Shown one piece after another: positions 1-7,705 of a stretch of DNA of 64,000 bases (position 1 is the stretch's first letter; each line of letters begins with the position of its first letter). The position numbers and the translations under genes were made by a program. Under the pieces are notes generated by a model. That model made no database searches and was not told where the DNA came from. It saw only the letters and a list, made by a program, of their open reading frames with translations. The stretch comes from Maricaulis sp965242785 (GTDB lineage Bacteria; Pseudomonadota; Alphaproteobacteria; Caulobacterales; Maricaulaceae): NCBI GenBank assembly GCA_965242785.1, contig CBDETA010000002.1, forward strand, positions 248,001 to 312,000. Reading direction: 5' to 3'.

Positions 1-786
1 GTGCGTTTCGAGGGCGTGGGCTTTACCCATGACGGGCGGTCGCGCTCGGTCGAGGGGGTCGATTTCGACATTCCGGCCGGCAGTTTCGTCGGCATTTGCG
101 GACCGTCCGGAGCCGGCAAGTCGACCGTGCTGCGTCTTCTCTTCCGTTTCTATGATCCGGAAAGCGGACGGGTGCTGATCGACGGTCAGGACCTGCGCGG
201 TGTGACCCAGGAGAGCCTGCGTGAGGCGCTGGCCCTGGTGCCGCAGGACGTGGTGCTGTTCAACGACACGCTGCGCGCCAACATCATCTATGGCCGACCC
301 GGCGCCAGCGAGGCGGAGATCCGCGATGTGCTGAAACGGGCGCGGCTGGACGCTTTCGTCGACAGTCTGCCGGACGGGCTGGAAACCGTGGTCGGCGAGC
401 GCGGGCTGAAGCTCTCGGGCGGTGAGAAACAGCGTGTCGGCGTGGCGCGAGCGATCCTGAAAAACCCGGCTGTTCTGGTGCTGGATGAAGCAACATCTGC
501 GCTGGACAGCCAGACCGAGCGCGATGTCCAGATTGCCCTGGCCGAAGCCGCGAAGGGTCGCACCACGATTGCCGTCGCCCACCGCCTGTCGACGATTGCC
601 GGGGCGGACCGGATCATCGTGCTGGATGACGGCCATGTCGCCGAGACCGGCACGCATGCCGAACTCCTGGCTCGTGACGGGATTTATGCCGGCATGTGGA
701 AACGCCAGAGCGAGGCGGGCGAGGGGGCGGCTGAAGCTTCTGGCGACGGCCTCGGCCTGGCTGCTGATGCGCATCTGGCGCGCTGA
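1..786 (+). CDS. Atm1-type ABC exporter, C-terminal ATPase part (5' truncated by window edge)
   Basis: Nucleotide-binding domain of a half-size ABC exporter. It shows Walker A GPSGAGKS (residues 34-41 of the visible part), Q-loop Gln82, signature LSGGE (138-142), Walker B VLVLDE (158-163) and the switch His194. The stretch after Walker A, with FRFYDPESG and then VPQDVVLFNDTL, is the pattern of the Atm1/HMT1 subgroup, which exports glutathione or sulfur compounds for cytosolic iron-sulfur or metal homeostasis. The transmembrane domain that normally precedes this part must lie left of the window, so the GTG at base 1 is an in-frame codon and not necessarily the start. The last 25 or so residues are low-complexity. 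The family is secure; the exported substrate is inferred. Confidence 0.88.
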   Translation: MRFEGVGFTHDGRSRSVEGVDFDIPAGSFVGICGPSGAGKSTVLRLLFRFYDPESGRVLIDGQDLRGVTQESLREALALVPQDVVLFNDTLRANIIYGRPGASEAEIRDVLKRARLDAFVDSLPDGLETVVGERGLKLSGGEKQRVGVARAILKNPAVLVLDEATSALDSQTERDVQIALAEAAKGRTTIAVAHRLSTIAGADRIIVLDDGHVAETGTHAELLARDGIYAGMWKRQSEAGEGAAEASGDGLGLAADAHLAR

Positions 787-921
787 TCCGCTGCATGCAT
801 TAATGCCGGACACCATCCGAACCTGGAGTGTCCATGCGTTGCGCCTCAATGTCCGGCCCGAATCCGTACGGTCTCGTCCTGCCTGTCTGTGCCGGGCACG
901 CAGCGCTGGCCGGGTGACGTG

Positions 922-1650
922 ATGGCCGCGGAACCTTCAACGATCGGACTTGTCGGCCTGGGCGCGTTTGGACGGCTGGCAGCCGGGCATCTGGCGCCGC
1001 ATTTCGATCTGGTAGTGCATGACCCGCAGGTGCGCGATGTCGGCGCCGGGCGCTGGACGGATCTGGCCGAGGCGGCGGCACAGCCGGTGGTGATCCTGGC
1101 CGTGCCGGTCCAGGCCATCGCGGCGGTGGCGAGCGGGATTGCTCCGCATCTGGCGCCCGGTGCGCTGGTGATCGATGTGGCTTCGGTGAAGCTGGAGCCG
1201 ATGCGCATCCTGCGCGAAACGCTGCCGGCAGGCACGCGCATCCTGGGCACGCACCCGCTGTTCGGACCGCAATCGGCCGCCAAGGGCGTGGCGGGCCAGT
1301 CCATCGTGCTGTGTCCGGAACCGGGTGTGGACCCGGAATGCGTGGCGGATTTCCTGCGCGGGACGCTGGCGCTGGACGTGCACATCTCGGACGCCGACAC
1401 GCATGACCGCACCATGGCCAGCGTGCAGGCGCTGACCCATCTGGTCTCCAAGGTGATCACCGATCTGGGGCTCACAGAAGCGCCCTACACCACACGCTCC
1501 TATGAGCTCCTGGCCGAGGCCGCGCGTCTGGTCTCCGAGGACAGCGACGAACTCTTCCGCGCCATCGAACGCCACAATCCGCACGCGGCGGACCTGCGCC
1601 GGCGTTTCTTTGAAGCCGCGCGCAAGCTGGATGCCCGGCTGACGGATTGA
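922..1650 (+). CDS. Prephenate/arogenate dehydrogenase family protein (TyrA-like)
   Basis: Predicted NAD(P)-dependent dehydrogenase of tyrosine synthesis that oxidatively decarboxylates prephenate or arogenate. The 242-residue protein opens with a Rossmann fingerprint (GLVGLGAFG, residues 9-17). It has the TyrA active-site signature THPLFGPQ (110-117), whose His binds the substrate, and then an all-helical dimerisation region. It lacks a C-terminal ACT domain, so no built-in tyrosine feedback site is visible. ATG at 922 is preferred over the in-frame GTG at 889 because the Rossmann strand starts almost at once. It stands alone in the 134-bp lee of the ABC exporter gene and is followed by the tRNA-Asn gene on the other strand. 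Prephenate versus arogenate specificity cannot be read from the sequence. Confidence 0.85.
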   Translation: MAAEPSTIGLVGLGAFGRLAAGHLAPHFDLVVHDPQVRDVGAGRWTDLAEAAAQPVVILAVPVQAIAAVASGIAPHLAPGALVIDVASVKLEPMRILRETLPAGTRILGTHPLFGPQSAAKGVAGQSIVLCPEPGVDPECVADFLRGTLALDVHISDADTHDRTMASVQALTHLVSKVITDLGLTEAPYTTRSYELLAEAARLVSEDSDELFRAIERHNPHAADLRRRFFEAARKLDARLTD

Positions 1651-1708
1651 TCGATCCGGCCCGTTTGCCCGGCTTGTTTGCGCTGCAATGTCAGGGATTT
1701 CGCGAGAG

Positions 1709-1784
1709 TGGCTCCCCGGGACGGGCTCGAACCGCCGACCCGGTGATTAACAGTCACCTGCTCTACCAACTGAGCTACCGGGGA
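1709..1784 (-). tRNA. tRNA-Asn (anticodon GTT)
   Basis: 76 nt on the minus strand. The acceptor stem TCCCCGG pairs with CCGGGGA, followed by discriminator G and an encoded CCA. The D-arm is AGCTCAGTTGGTAGAGC. The anticodon arm GGTGA-CTGTTAA-TCACC places GTT at the anticodon. The T-arm loop is TTCGAGC. Confidence 0.97.
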
Positions 1785-1874
1785 ACACTCTTCTCGCAAG
1801 CGAGGCGTGGCTTGTATCAGAGCTTTGACGCGCCGCGCAAGCACTCTGTCCCGCCCAATTGCAGAGGTTTCTGC

Positions 1875-1904
1875 AAAAAAAATCGGGAGCCAAGAAGGCT
1901 CCCG
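1875..1904 (-). terminator. Orphan intrinsic terminator on the minus strand
   Basis: On the minus strand a perfect 8-bp stem CGGGAGCC/GGCTCCCG with a 5-nt loop is followed by one A and then eight consecutive T residues. No minus-strand protein gene lies upstream for more than 700 bp, so it must end a non-coding transcript or read-through. See the candidate small RNA that spans it. Confidence 0.8.
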
Positions 1905-1960
1905 AAAAGGCATTGGGTGGATGGTGGGGTGTCTTCACGGGAAGACGTGTGAAGAATTGG
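1875..1960 (-). ncRNA. Candidate small RNA between a CtrA box and an orphan terminator
   Basis: Inferred, not recognised. A strong intrinsic terminator on the minus strand has no coding sequence feeding it. About 65 to 110 nt upstream on the same strand lie a CtrA box and a TTGACC -35-like hexamer (1989-1994). The intervening minus-strand sequence contains a second hairpin (CTTCAC/GTGAAG) and a C-rich unpaired stretch (CACCCCACCATCCACCC) suited to pairing with G-rich ribosome binding sites. The 5' end is only approximate, at about 1955-1960. It could instead be a long 3' trailer of an unseen transcript. Confidence 0.4.
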
Positions 1961-1970
1961 GTCAGAAGCC

Positions 1971-1986
1971 TTAAAGACGCGTTAAC
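1971..1986. promoter_or_regulatory. CtrA binding site, perfect consensus
   Basis: TTAA at 1971-1974, seven bases, then TTAAC at 1982-1986. This is an exact match to the TTAA-N7-TTAAC box bound by the alphaproteobacterial cell-cycle regulator CtrA. It lies in a 374-bp gene-free stretch, about 170 bp upstream of the DUF962 gene on the plus strand and just upstream of the candidate small RNA on the minus strand. Which transcript it controls is not determined. Confidence 0.6.
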
Positions 1987-2158
1987 GCGGTCAATCGAAT
2001 TCGGGAATTGGTTTATCGTCCTTGCCCAAACCCTAATGGAATCATCGAAATACCGCATGTCAGCGGGATGTTTGATTTACCATGGCGATCCCGGCTTTTC
2101 TGGCCACGGGCAAGCTGTGCTACTGATTCGCCTGCGCGAATCACGTGGGGAGACCGTC

Positions 2159-2515
2159 ATGCGCGAACACACGAGCTTTGCATCCTTCTGGCCCTATTAT
2201 CTGCGCGAACACGCACGGCCGGCCACGCGTCACTGGCATTATGTGGGCTCGACGCTGGCGATCCTGGTGCTTGTGGCGGCGCTGGTGACCCAGACCTGGT
2301 GGGCGCTGCTGGCGGTGCCTGTGGCCGGGTATTTCTTCGCCTGGGTCAGCCATGCCTTCGTCGAGCGCAACAAGCCGGCGACCTTCACCTATCCGCTGTG
2401 GTCGCTGATCGGGGATTATCGCATGTACGGCCTGTTCCTGATGGGGCGTCTGGATGGCGAACTGGAAAAGGCCGGGATCAATCCGGACGGCACGCTGAAA
2501 ACCGGGCACGCCTGA
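2159..2515 (+). CDS. DUF962 (Mpo1-like) membrane protein
   Basis: 118-residue protein of the DUF962/Mpo1-like family. It has a conserved N-terminal part with TSFASFWPYYLREH and a His-rich RHWHYVG, then two hydrophobic helices (about residues 29-47 and 48-65), and ends in a short polar tail. Yeast Mpo1 is an Fe-dependent dioxygenase that shortens 2-hydroxy fatty acids; whether bacterial members do the same is not established. ATG 2159 follows a GGGGAGA ribosome site. The reading frame stays open further upstream to 1859, but that part crosses the CtrA box and terminator and has no family match, so it was not included. Confidence 0.8.
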   Translation: MREHTSFASFWPYYLREHARPATRHWHYVGSTLAILVLVAALVTQTWWALLAVPVAGYFFAWVSHAFVERNKPATFTYPLWSLIGDYRMYGLFLMGRLDGELEKAGINPDGTLKTGHA

Positions 2516-2540
2516 TCTTTTCTGGACCGGGTGCCGGACT

Positions 2541-2732
2541 ATGTCCGGTGCCATGAGCCGTCATTCGTCCAGACATCCCAAGCCCGAGAAGCCCTGCTTC
2601 GCCTGTGGCCGTCCATTCCAGTGGCGGCGCAAATGGGCGCAGGTGTGGGAAGAAGTGAAGTTTTGCTCGGACCGGTGCCGGCGGTCGCGGCGTCAGAGTG
2701 AGGCGAGCACGTCGGCGGCGCGGTCGCGATAG
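2541..2732 (+). CDS. DUF2256 small zinc-finger-like protein
   Basis: 63-residue basic protein. It has paired cysteines CFACG (residues 19-23) and CSDRC (42-46), plus the RRKWAQVWEEVKFCS motif typical of DUF2256. Four Cys suggest one bound metal ion. The family is often found next to photolyase/cryptochrome-related genes, as here. Its last 40 bases overlap the convergent 3' end of the photolyase gene. Two start codons are possible (2541 and 2553); the first is shown. The biochemical function is not known. Confidence 0.8.
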   Translation: MSGAMSRHSSRHPKPEKPCFACGRPFQWRRKWAQVWEEVKFCSDRCRRSRRQSEASTSAARSR

Positions 2733-4210
2733 GCCTGGCGCTTGTCCTCGCTCATGCGTTCCCAGTTGCGATAGACCGGGCCGAGGCGGGGATTGTTGCG
2801 CAGGATCGGCGCATTGCGATCGAGGAAGTCCCAGTAGAGGCTGTTGAACGGGCAACTGTTCGGACCGGTCTTGTCCTTCACGTCATAGCGACATCCTGAG
2901 CAGTAGTCCGACATGCGGTCGATGTAGGCGCCGCTGGCCGCATAGGGTTTGGAGCCCAAAAGCCCGCCATCGGCGAATTGCGACATGCCGACCGTGTTGG
3001 GCGCCTCGACCCATTCGAAGGCGTCGATATAGACCGCCAGATACCATTCATGCAGGGCGTGCGGATCGATGCCGGCGATGAGGGCAAAGGTGCCGGTGAC
3101 CATCAGGCGCTGGATGTGGTGGGCATAGGCTTCGCGCTTGGTCTGGCCGATGGCATCGGCCAGGCAGGCCATGTCGGTGTCGCCGCTCCAGTAGAAACCG
3201 GGCAGGGGGCGCCGGGCGTCCAGTGCGTTGCGGCGGACATAGTCCTCACCCTCGCGCCAGTAGATGCCGCGGACATATTCGCGCCAGCCGATGATCTGGC
3301 GGATATAGCCCTCGGCTGCATTGAGCGGGGCGTGGCCCTGCCGGTAGGCGGCCTCGACGGTGCGGCAGACTTCCAGCGGGTCGAGCAGGCCGACATTGAG
3401 ACCGGCGGACAGGAGGGAATGGTAGAGGAAGGGCTCGCCCGCGAGCATGGCGTCCTGATAGGTGCCGAAACCGGGCAGGGCGTGCCGGATGAAATGGTCG
3501 AGCGCTTCCAGCGCGCCGGCCCGGGTGACGGGGAATCGGAAGGGGCGCAGATCGCCGAACCCGTCAGGGAAGCGCGCCTCGACAAGGTCGAGCACGGCCT
3601 CGGTGATTGGGTCCGGCTCGGCGCTGAAGGGTTTGGGCATGAAGAGATCGCCGGCGGCCGGCTGGCGGTTCTCCGCGTCATAGTTCCAGCGGCTGCCTTC
3701 CGGCTTGTCTCCGTCCATCAACAGGCCGGTCTTGCGGCGCATCTCGCGGTAGAAATACTCCATGCGCAGCTGTTTGCGGCCCTCGGCCCACCGCGCGAAA
3801 TCGTCATGGGAACAGATGAACCGGTCATCCTCCAGGATGACGACGTCGATGCCGAAACGCGCCTGCCAGGTCTCGATCTCGCGCTTGAGCCGCCATTCGC
3901 CCGGTTCGGTGAGGATGAGGCGTTTGTAGGCGCGCTGGGCCAGGGCGTCGGCGACAGCCTGGGCGAGGTCGGCGCAGGGCGGGTCCTCGTCGAAGGCGCG
4001 GTAGATCACCGTGCGGCCGTCCTGGCGCAGCGCATCGGCGAAGTGGCGCATGGCGGAGAAGATGAAGGCGATCTTCTTGCGGTGGTGCCAGACATAGGTG
4101 GTCTCGGCAGCGACCTCGGCCATCAGGATGTCCGCCGCGTCCGGGCGCTGGCGCAGGCTGGGCAGGTCGGGCGTCAACTGGTCGCCGAGCAGGAGAACAA
4201 GGTCGGTCAT
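2693..4210 (-). CDS. phrB: Iron-sulfur bacterial cryptochrome/(6-4) photolyase (FeS-BCP)
   Basis: 505-residue flavoprotein of the FeS-BCP/CryPro class, which repairs (6-4) photoproducts or acts as a light sensor. It has an N-terminal antenna domain (MTDLVLLLGDQL onward) and a C-terminal helical FAD domain from about residue 215. Four cysteines at 349, 437, 440 and 453 match the spacing of the [4Fe-4S] ligands in Agrobacterium PhrB (350, 438, 441, 454). The start was set at the ATG giving MTDLVLLLGD rather than the longer open frame (to 4297), whose extra residues do not fit the family. It is convergent with and overlaps the DUF2256 gene by 40 bp and is divergent from the SDR gene. Cofactors (FAD, lumazine-type antenna) are inferred from the family. 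Confidence 0.92.
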   Translation of the reverse strand: MTDLVLLLGDQLTPDLPSLRQRPDAADILMAEVAAETTYVWHHRKKIAFIFSAMRHFADALRQDGRTVIYRAFDEDPPCADLAQAVADALAQRAYKRLILTEPGEWRLKREIETWQARFGIDVVILEDDRFICSHDDFARWAEGRKQLRMEYFYREMRRKTGLLMDGDKPEGSRWNYDAENRQPAAGDLFMPKPFSAEPDPITEAVLDLVEARFPDGFGDLRPFRFPVTRAGALEALDHFIRHALPGFGTYQDAMLAGEPFLYHSLLSAGLNVGLLDPLEVCRTVEAAYRQGHAPLNAAEGYIRQIIGWREYVRGIYWREGEDYVRRNALDARRPLPGFYWSGDTDMACLADAIGQTKREAYAHHIQRLMVTGTFALIAGIDPHALHEWYLAVYIDAFEWVEAPNTVGMSQFADGGLLGSKPYAASGAYIDRMSDYCSGCRYDVKDKTGPNSCPFNSLYWDFLDRNAPILRNNPRLGPVYRNWERMSEDKRQAYRDRAADVLASL

Positions 4211-4273
4211 GCACACATCCGTTTTGAAAGAGGATACGTAGACCGGGCAGAAGCAGACCAGTGGTCGGGTGCG

Positions 4274-4969
4274 ATGGAGTGGATGGACAAGGCGCACGCC
4301 GTGGTGATCGGCGCCTCGGGCGGGATCGGTGCGGCGCTGGCGACGGCTTTGGAAGCGGACGGTGTGTCTGTGGTGCGGCTGTCACGCCGCTCCGATCCGC
4401 CGCTGGACCTGCTGGACGAGGCCAGTATAGCCGCCGCGGCGGCGGTCGTGGACGCGAATCAGGGCGCGGTGCGGCTGGTGATCGATGCTACCGGCTTCCT
4501 GCATGATGCCGATTTCCGGCCCGAACGCGGGCTGAAGGAACTGGATCCGGCGTATTTGGCGCAGGCCTTCGCCCTCAATGGCACGGGACCGGCGCTGGTG
4601 ATGAAGCATTTCCTGCCGCTGCTGCCGCGCGAGGGCCGGTCAGTGTTTGCCACCCTGTCGGCGCGGGTCGGGTCGATCGGCGACAACCGGCTGGGCGGTT
4701 GGCATGCCTATCGGGCGTCCAAGGCGGCGTTGAACCAGCTGGTCAGGACGGCCGCGATCGAGCTGGCCCGGCGCAAGCGCGAGGCGGTCTGCGTGGCGCT
4801 GCATCCGGGCACGGTGGCCACGCGCCTGTCGGAGCCCTTTTCCAAGTCCGGTCTGGATGTGCGGACGCCTGAGGTCGCGGCAGAGGATATCCTGCAGGTG
4901 ATCGCAGGGCTGAAGCCGGCACAGACAGGCGGATTCCTGGATCACAAGGGGAAAGTGATTCCGTATTGA
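4274..4969 (+). CDS. Short-chain dehydrogenase/reductase, C-factor-like
   Basis: 231-residue classical SDR. It has the nucleotide-binding glycine motif GASGGIG (13-19), NG at 102-103, catalytic Ser129, and Tyr146-x-x-x-Lys150 (YRASK). The short length and the PGTVATRLSEPF segment resemble the CsgA/C-factor subgroup of SDRs. The substrate is unknown. The gene starts 63 bp from the divergent photolyase start, so the two may share a control region. A second ATG at 4283 is possible. The long in-frame extension leftwards is antisense to the photolyase and was rejected. Confidence 0.82.
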   Translation: MEWMDKAHAVVIGASGGIGAALATALEADGVSVVRLSRRSDPPLDLLDEASIAAAAAVVDANQGAVRLVIDATGFLHDADFRPERGLKELDPAYLAQAFALNGTGPALVMKHFLPLLPREGRSVFATLSARVGSIGDNRLGGWHAYRASKAALNQLVRTAAIELARRKREAVCVALHPGTVATRLSEPFSKSGLDVRTPEVAAEDILQVIAGLKPAQTGGFLDHKGKVIPY

Positions 4970-5019
4970 GGCTGGTTGGCTTCGCCGGTCCTCCTTCGCC
5001 AAGGCTTCGGAGGACACCT

Positions 5020-5065
5020 CTTCGCCCACTCGCTGCGCTCGCATGCGCGCTGCGGGTGGGCGAAG
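5020..5065. repeat. Long inverted repeat 3' of tRNA-Cys
   Basis: Ten-base perfect arms CTTCGCCCAC (5020-5029) and GTGGGCGAAG (5056-5065) enclose a GC-rich, itself partly palindromic centre. A second small hairpin (CCTCC/GGAGG, about 4990-5013) sits beside it. There is no T-run, so it is not a canonical terminator. It may act as a processing or end-protecting structure downstream of tRNA-Cys (minus strand) and the SDR gene. Confidence 0.55.
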
Positions 5066-5067
5066 GG

Positions 5068-5141
5068 TGGAGGCACCGCCCGGAATCGAACCGGGGTACA
5101 AGGATTTGCAGTCCTCTGCGTAACCACTCCGCCACGGTGCC
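5068..5141 (-). tRNA. tRNA-Cys (anticodon GCA)
   Basis: 74 nt on the minus strand. The acceptor GGCACCG pairs with CGGTGCC, followed by discriminator T (U in RNA) and an encoded CCA. The anticodon arm is GAGGA-CTGCAAA-TCCTT with anticodon GCA. The T-loop is TTCGATT. Confidence 0.97.
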
Positions 5142-5333
5142 GTCGGAATGCGAGCGGGGAGCTATAACCGGAGTGCGCGCGGCCCGCAATGCGCCAGTTC
5201 ACCGTCTTGTGTAGCGCGATTGCAGCGGGCAGGCTGCGCCGTGTTCATTCCGCGTGAGGCAGGTGGTTGCCGTTTCTTGCGCCAGCAGGATATATCACCG
5301 CCTTCCGGGACCCCTGCAGGGAGCAAGAGAGCC

Positions 5334-5987
5334 GTGAGCGAATTCGAACAGGCCCGCAAGCACATGGTCGACAGCCAGATCCGTCCGGCTGACGTCACGG
5401 ACCGCCGACTGATCGGGGCCTTCCTGGACATCCCGCGACATCTCTTCGTGCCGCGTTCGCGCCGCGCCGCCGCCTATGCCGACAGCCAGGTGGTGACCAG
5501 CGACAATCGCACGCTGATGCGTCCGCGCGATCTGGCGAAGCTGATCCATGCGGCCGATGTGCAGCCGCACGAGCTGGTGCTGGATGTGGCCGGTGGCCGG
5601 GGCTATTCCACCGCCATCCTGGCCCGCATGGCCGAGACCGTGGTGGGCGTGGAGAATGATGAGGACGGGCTGTCGCGCTCGTCTGCGCTGCTGTCTGAAA
5701 TCGGCGCCGACAATGCCGTTGTCGTTGAAGGGGATCCCAAGGCCGGCGTGCCCAATCAGGGCCCGTTCGACGTGATCTTCGTCAATGGCTCTGTCGATGT
5801 GGTGCCGCAGGCCTGGTTCGACCAGCTGGCCGAGGGTGGCCGTCTGGCCGTGGTGGTCCGCAAGGGACCGGTCGGCAAGGCGACGGTCTTCACCAAGTCC
5901 GCTGCCGGGATCGGCGAGCGGGTGGTGTTTGATGCCCACGCCGCCGTCCTGCCCGGTTTCGAGGCCGAAGCCGGCTTTGCCTTCTAG
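5334..5987 (+). CDS. pcm: Protein-L-isoaspartate O-methyltransferase family protein
   Basis: 217-residue SAM-dependent methyltransferase related to PCMT, which repairs isoaspartyl residues. The N-terminus (FEQARKHMVDSQIRP) is the alphaproteobacterial PCMT signature. The SAM motif VLDVAGGRGYSTAIL lies at about residues 81-95, and an acidic VENDE follows. A GTG start at 5334 behind GGGAGCAAGAG is chosen because the conserved N-terminus begins there; the upstream open frame is unlike the family. The canonical AxxGTGSGYQ loop is altered to VAGGRGYS, as in many alphaproteobacterial members, so true isoaspartate activity is probable rather than certain. It lies upstream of tolC, an order I recall as common in Caulobacter relatives. 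Confidence 0.85.
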   Translation: MSEFEQARKHMVDSQIRPADVTDRRLIGAFLDIPRHLFVPRSRRAAAYADSQVVTSDNRTLMRPRDLAKLIHAADVQPHELVLDVAGGRGYSTAILARMAETVVGVENDEDGLSRSSALLSEIGADNAVVVEGDPKAGVPNQGPFDVIFVNGSVDVVPQAWFDQLAEGGRLAVVVRKGPVGKATVFTKSAAGIGERVVFDAHAAVLPGFEAEAGFAF

Positions 5988-6077
5988 GCTTTGCCCCGGC
6001 GGGACAGGGCGACGGATTTTCCCGATTTCCGCGTATCAGCCAAAATGCCTAAATCTTGATCGGGCTTGCCAATAATT

Positions 6078-6098
6078 CAGGTGAACGTTGTTCACTTG
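6078..6098. promoter_or_regulatory. Palindromic operator over the tolC promoter
   Basis: GTGAAC-GTT-GTTCAC (6081-6095) is a perfect 6-3-6 dyad, extended with one mismatched pair to 6078-6098. Its right arm covers the -35 hexamer of the predicted tolC promoter, a geometry expected for a TetR- or MarR-like repressor. No regulator gene lies beside it. Confidence 0.55.
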
Positions 6099-6119
6099 TA
6101 ACATGGCGCTCCCTATATG
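6091..6119 (+). promoter_or_regulatory. Predicted tolC promoter
   Basis: -35 TTCACT (6091-6096), a 17-bp spacer, and -10 TATATG (6114-6119). Transcription from here would give a leader of about 90 nt before the tolC start. The -35 lies inside the palindromic operator. Confidence 0.45.
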
Positions 6120-6217
6120 AAGCGGCATGATGTCACTGGCCTACCGGTCGGTGGCCGTTATTATGGTGACGAGACAGGGACGGGCCGCCATCCGGCCATC
6201 CGGTGCGAGGGACATAA

Positions 6218-7612
6218 ATGACGCGGTACAAGATGTGGACGGCGGCTCTGGTCGGCGGCGTGTCGCTGCTGGCCATGGCGGGCATGGCCCAGGCGCAATC
6301 GCTCGATGAGGCGATGATCCAGGCCTACAACACCAACCCGACCCTGCAGGCCGAACGCGCCCGCTTGCGCGCGACCGACGAACAGCGCGTCCAGGCCCAG
6401 GCCGGGCGCCTGCCGACGGTGTCGGCCTCGGCGTCGATCTCGCGTCAGCACACCGAATCGTCCAGCACCTTCGTGCTGGGGGGGCAGAACCTTACCTCGC
6501 AAAGCACCAGTGACGCGACGCCGAAGAACTACTCGCTGACCGCAACCCAGACGCTCTATCAGGGCGGCCGGATCGACGGCGCCATCGACCAGGCGACGGC
6601 GGTGATCATGGCCAGCCGGGAAAACCTGCGCTCGGTCGAGCAGACCGTGCTGGTGGACGCCGTGACGGCCTTCATGGATGTGCGCCGCGATGCCCAGGTG
6701 GTCGAGATCCGGCGCAATAATGTCGACGTGCTCGCCCAGCATTTGCAGGCCGCCCGCGACCGGTTCGAAGTGGGTGAGATCACCCGTACCGATGTGGCCC
6801 AGTCCGAGGCGCGCCTGTCCGGTGCCCAGGCCCAGCTGGCGGCCGCCCAGGCCCAGCTGTCGGTCAGCCGTGCGGCCTATGAGCGGGTCACGGGCCAGCC
6901 GCCGGCGACGCTGGACAATCCGCCGGAACTGACCGGCCTGCCCGACAATCTCGCCGATGCTGCGGAATTTGCCTTTGCCAACAGCCCGCAATTGCGTGCC
7001 GCCCAGTTCAACGAGGAAGCCTCCCAGCACGCGATTCGCATCGCGCGCGGGGCGTTGCGCCCGGAAGTCTCGTTGCAAGCCAGTGCTTCGGCCGCCCGAG
7101 ACAGCAATTTCACCGGTGATGAACGTGATTCGGTTTCGGTGATGGGCCGCGTTTCGGTGCCGATTCTCACCGGCGGACTGAACCGTTCGCGGGTCCGTGC
7201 CGCGGTCGCCCAGGAAGAACAGGCCCGTTTCCAGGTGCGTGAAGCGCGTCGTCTGGTGACCGAGGGCGTGACCAATGCCTGGAGCGGATATGTCGCCTCG
7301 CTGGCCGTGATCGAGAGCTCGCGCCAGGCCGTGCGCGCCAATGAGATCGCCCTCGACGGGGTCGAGCAGGAGGCCTATGTCGGCATCCGTACGACACTGG
7401 ATGTTCTTGATGCGGAACAGGAATTGCTGGAATCCCGGTTGACCCTGGTGACAGCCGAGCGCGATGCCTATGTGGCCGGCTTCCGCCTGCTGCAGGCGAT
7501 GGGCGCAGTGTCGGCAGAGCAGCTGGATCTGGCTGTGGATTACTATGACCCGGCTGCACAAGGTGAACAGGGAATGCGCTTTCCTAACCTTGACTTAACG
7601 CCCTGGGACTAG
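6218..7612 (+). CDS. tolC: TolC-family outer membrane efflux/type I secretion channel
   Basis: 464-residue outer membrane channel protein that pairs with inner-membrane exporters for drugs or secreted proteins. There is a Sec signal peptide ending in AQA (about residue 26), then SLDEAMIQAYNTNPTLQAERARLRA, the first helix-turn of the two tandem TolC repeats. Long Ala/Gln-rich coiled-coil helices lie at about 130-230 and 320-440, with short beta-barrel segments between. The ATG follows GAGGGACATAA. It is transcribed from its own promoter with an operator-like palindrome, 230 bp after pcm. No matching ABC or RND partner is in the window, so it is probably a shared outer-membrane component. Confidence 0.93.
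   Translation: MTRYKMWTAALVGGVSLLAMAGMAQAQSLDEAMIQAYNTNPTLQAERARLRATDEQRVQAQAGRLPTVSASASISRQHTESSSTFVLGGQNLTSQSTSDATPKNYSLTATQTLYQGGRIDGAIDQATAVIMASRENLRSVEQTVLVDAVTAFMDVRRDAQVVEIRRNNVDVLAQHLQAARDRFEVGEITRTDVAQSEARLSGAQAQLAAAQAQLSVSRAAYERVTGQPPATLDNPPELTGLPDNLADAAEFAFANSPQLRAAQFNEEASQHAIRIARGALRPEVSLQASASAARDSNFTGDERDSVSVMGRVSVPILTGGLNRSRVRAAVAQEEQARFQVREARRLVTEGVTNAWSGYVASLAVIESSRQAVRANEIALDGVEQEAYVGIRTTLDVLDAEQELLESRLTLVTAERDAYVAGFRLLQAMGAVSAEQLDLAVDYYDPAAQGEQGMRFPNLDLTPWD
7584..7599. promoter_or_regulatory. CtrA-like box upstream of popZ (one mismatch)
   Basis: CTAA at 7584-7587, seven bases, TTAAC at 7595-7599. This differs from TTAA-N7-TTAAC at a single base. It lies in the last codons of tolC, about 110 bp upstream of the popZ start, where a popZ promoter would be expected. 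Confidence 0.4.
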
Positions 7613-7705
7613 GCTTCCTCACAGAAACGCACACTGGACAGGCAACGTCCGGCCCGGTTTATTCGCGTAACAAGAGAAAAGCCCGCATATCGCAAGGACA
7701 GGCGC

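Noticed and set aside
2978..4273. Long plus-strand open frame continuous with the SDR gene
   Set aside because: It is antisense to the photolyase gene, which has clear motifs and the Fe-S cysteines. The SDR fold begins only at 4274. The extension is a GC-rich shadow frame.
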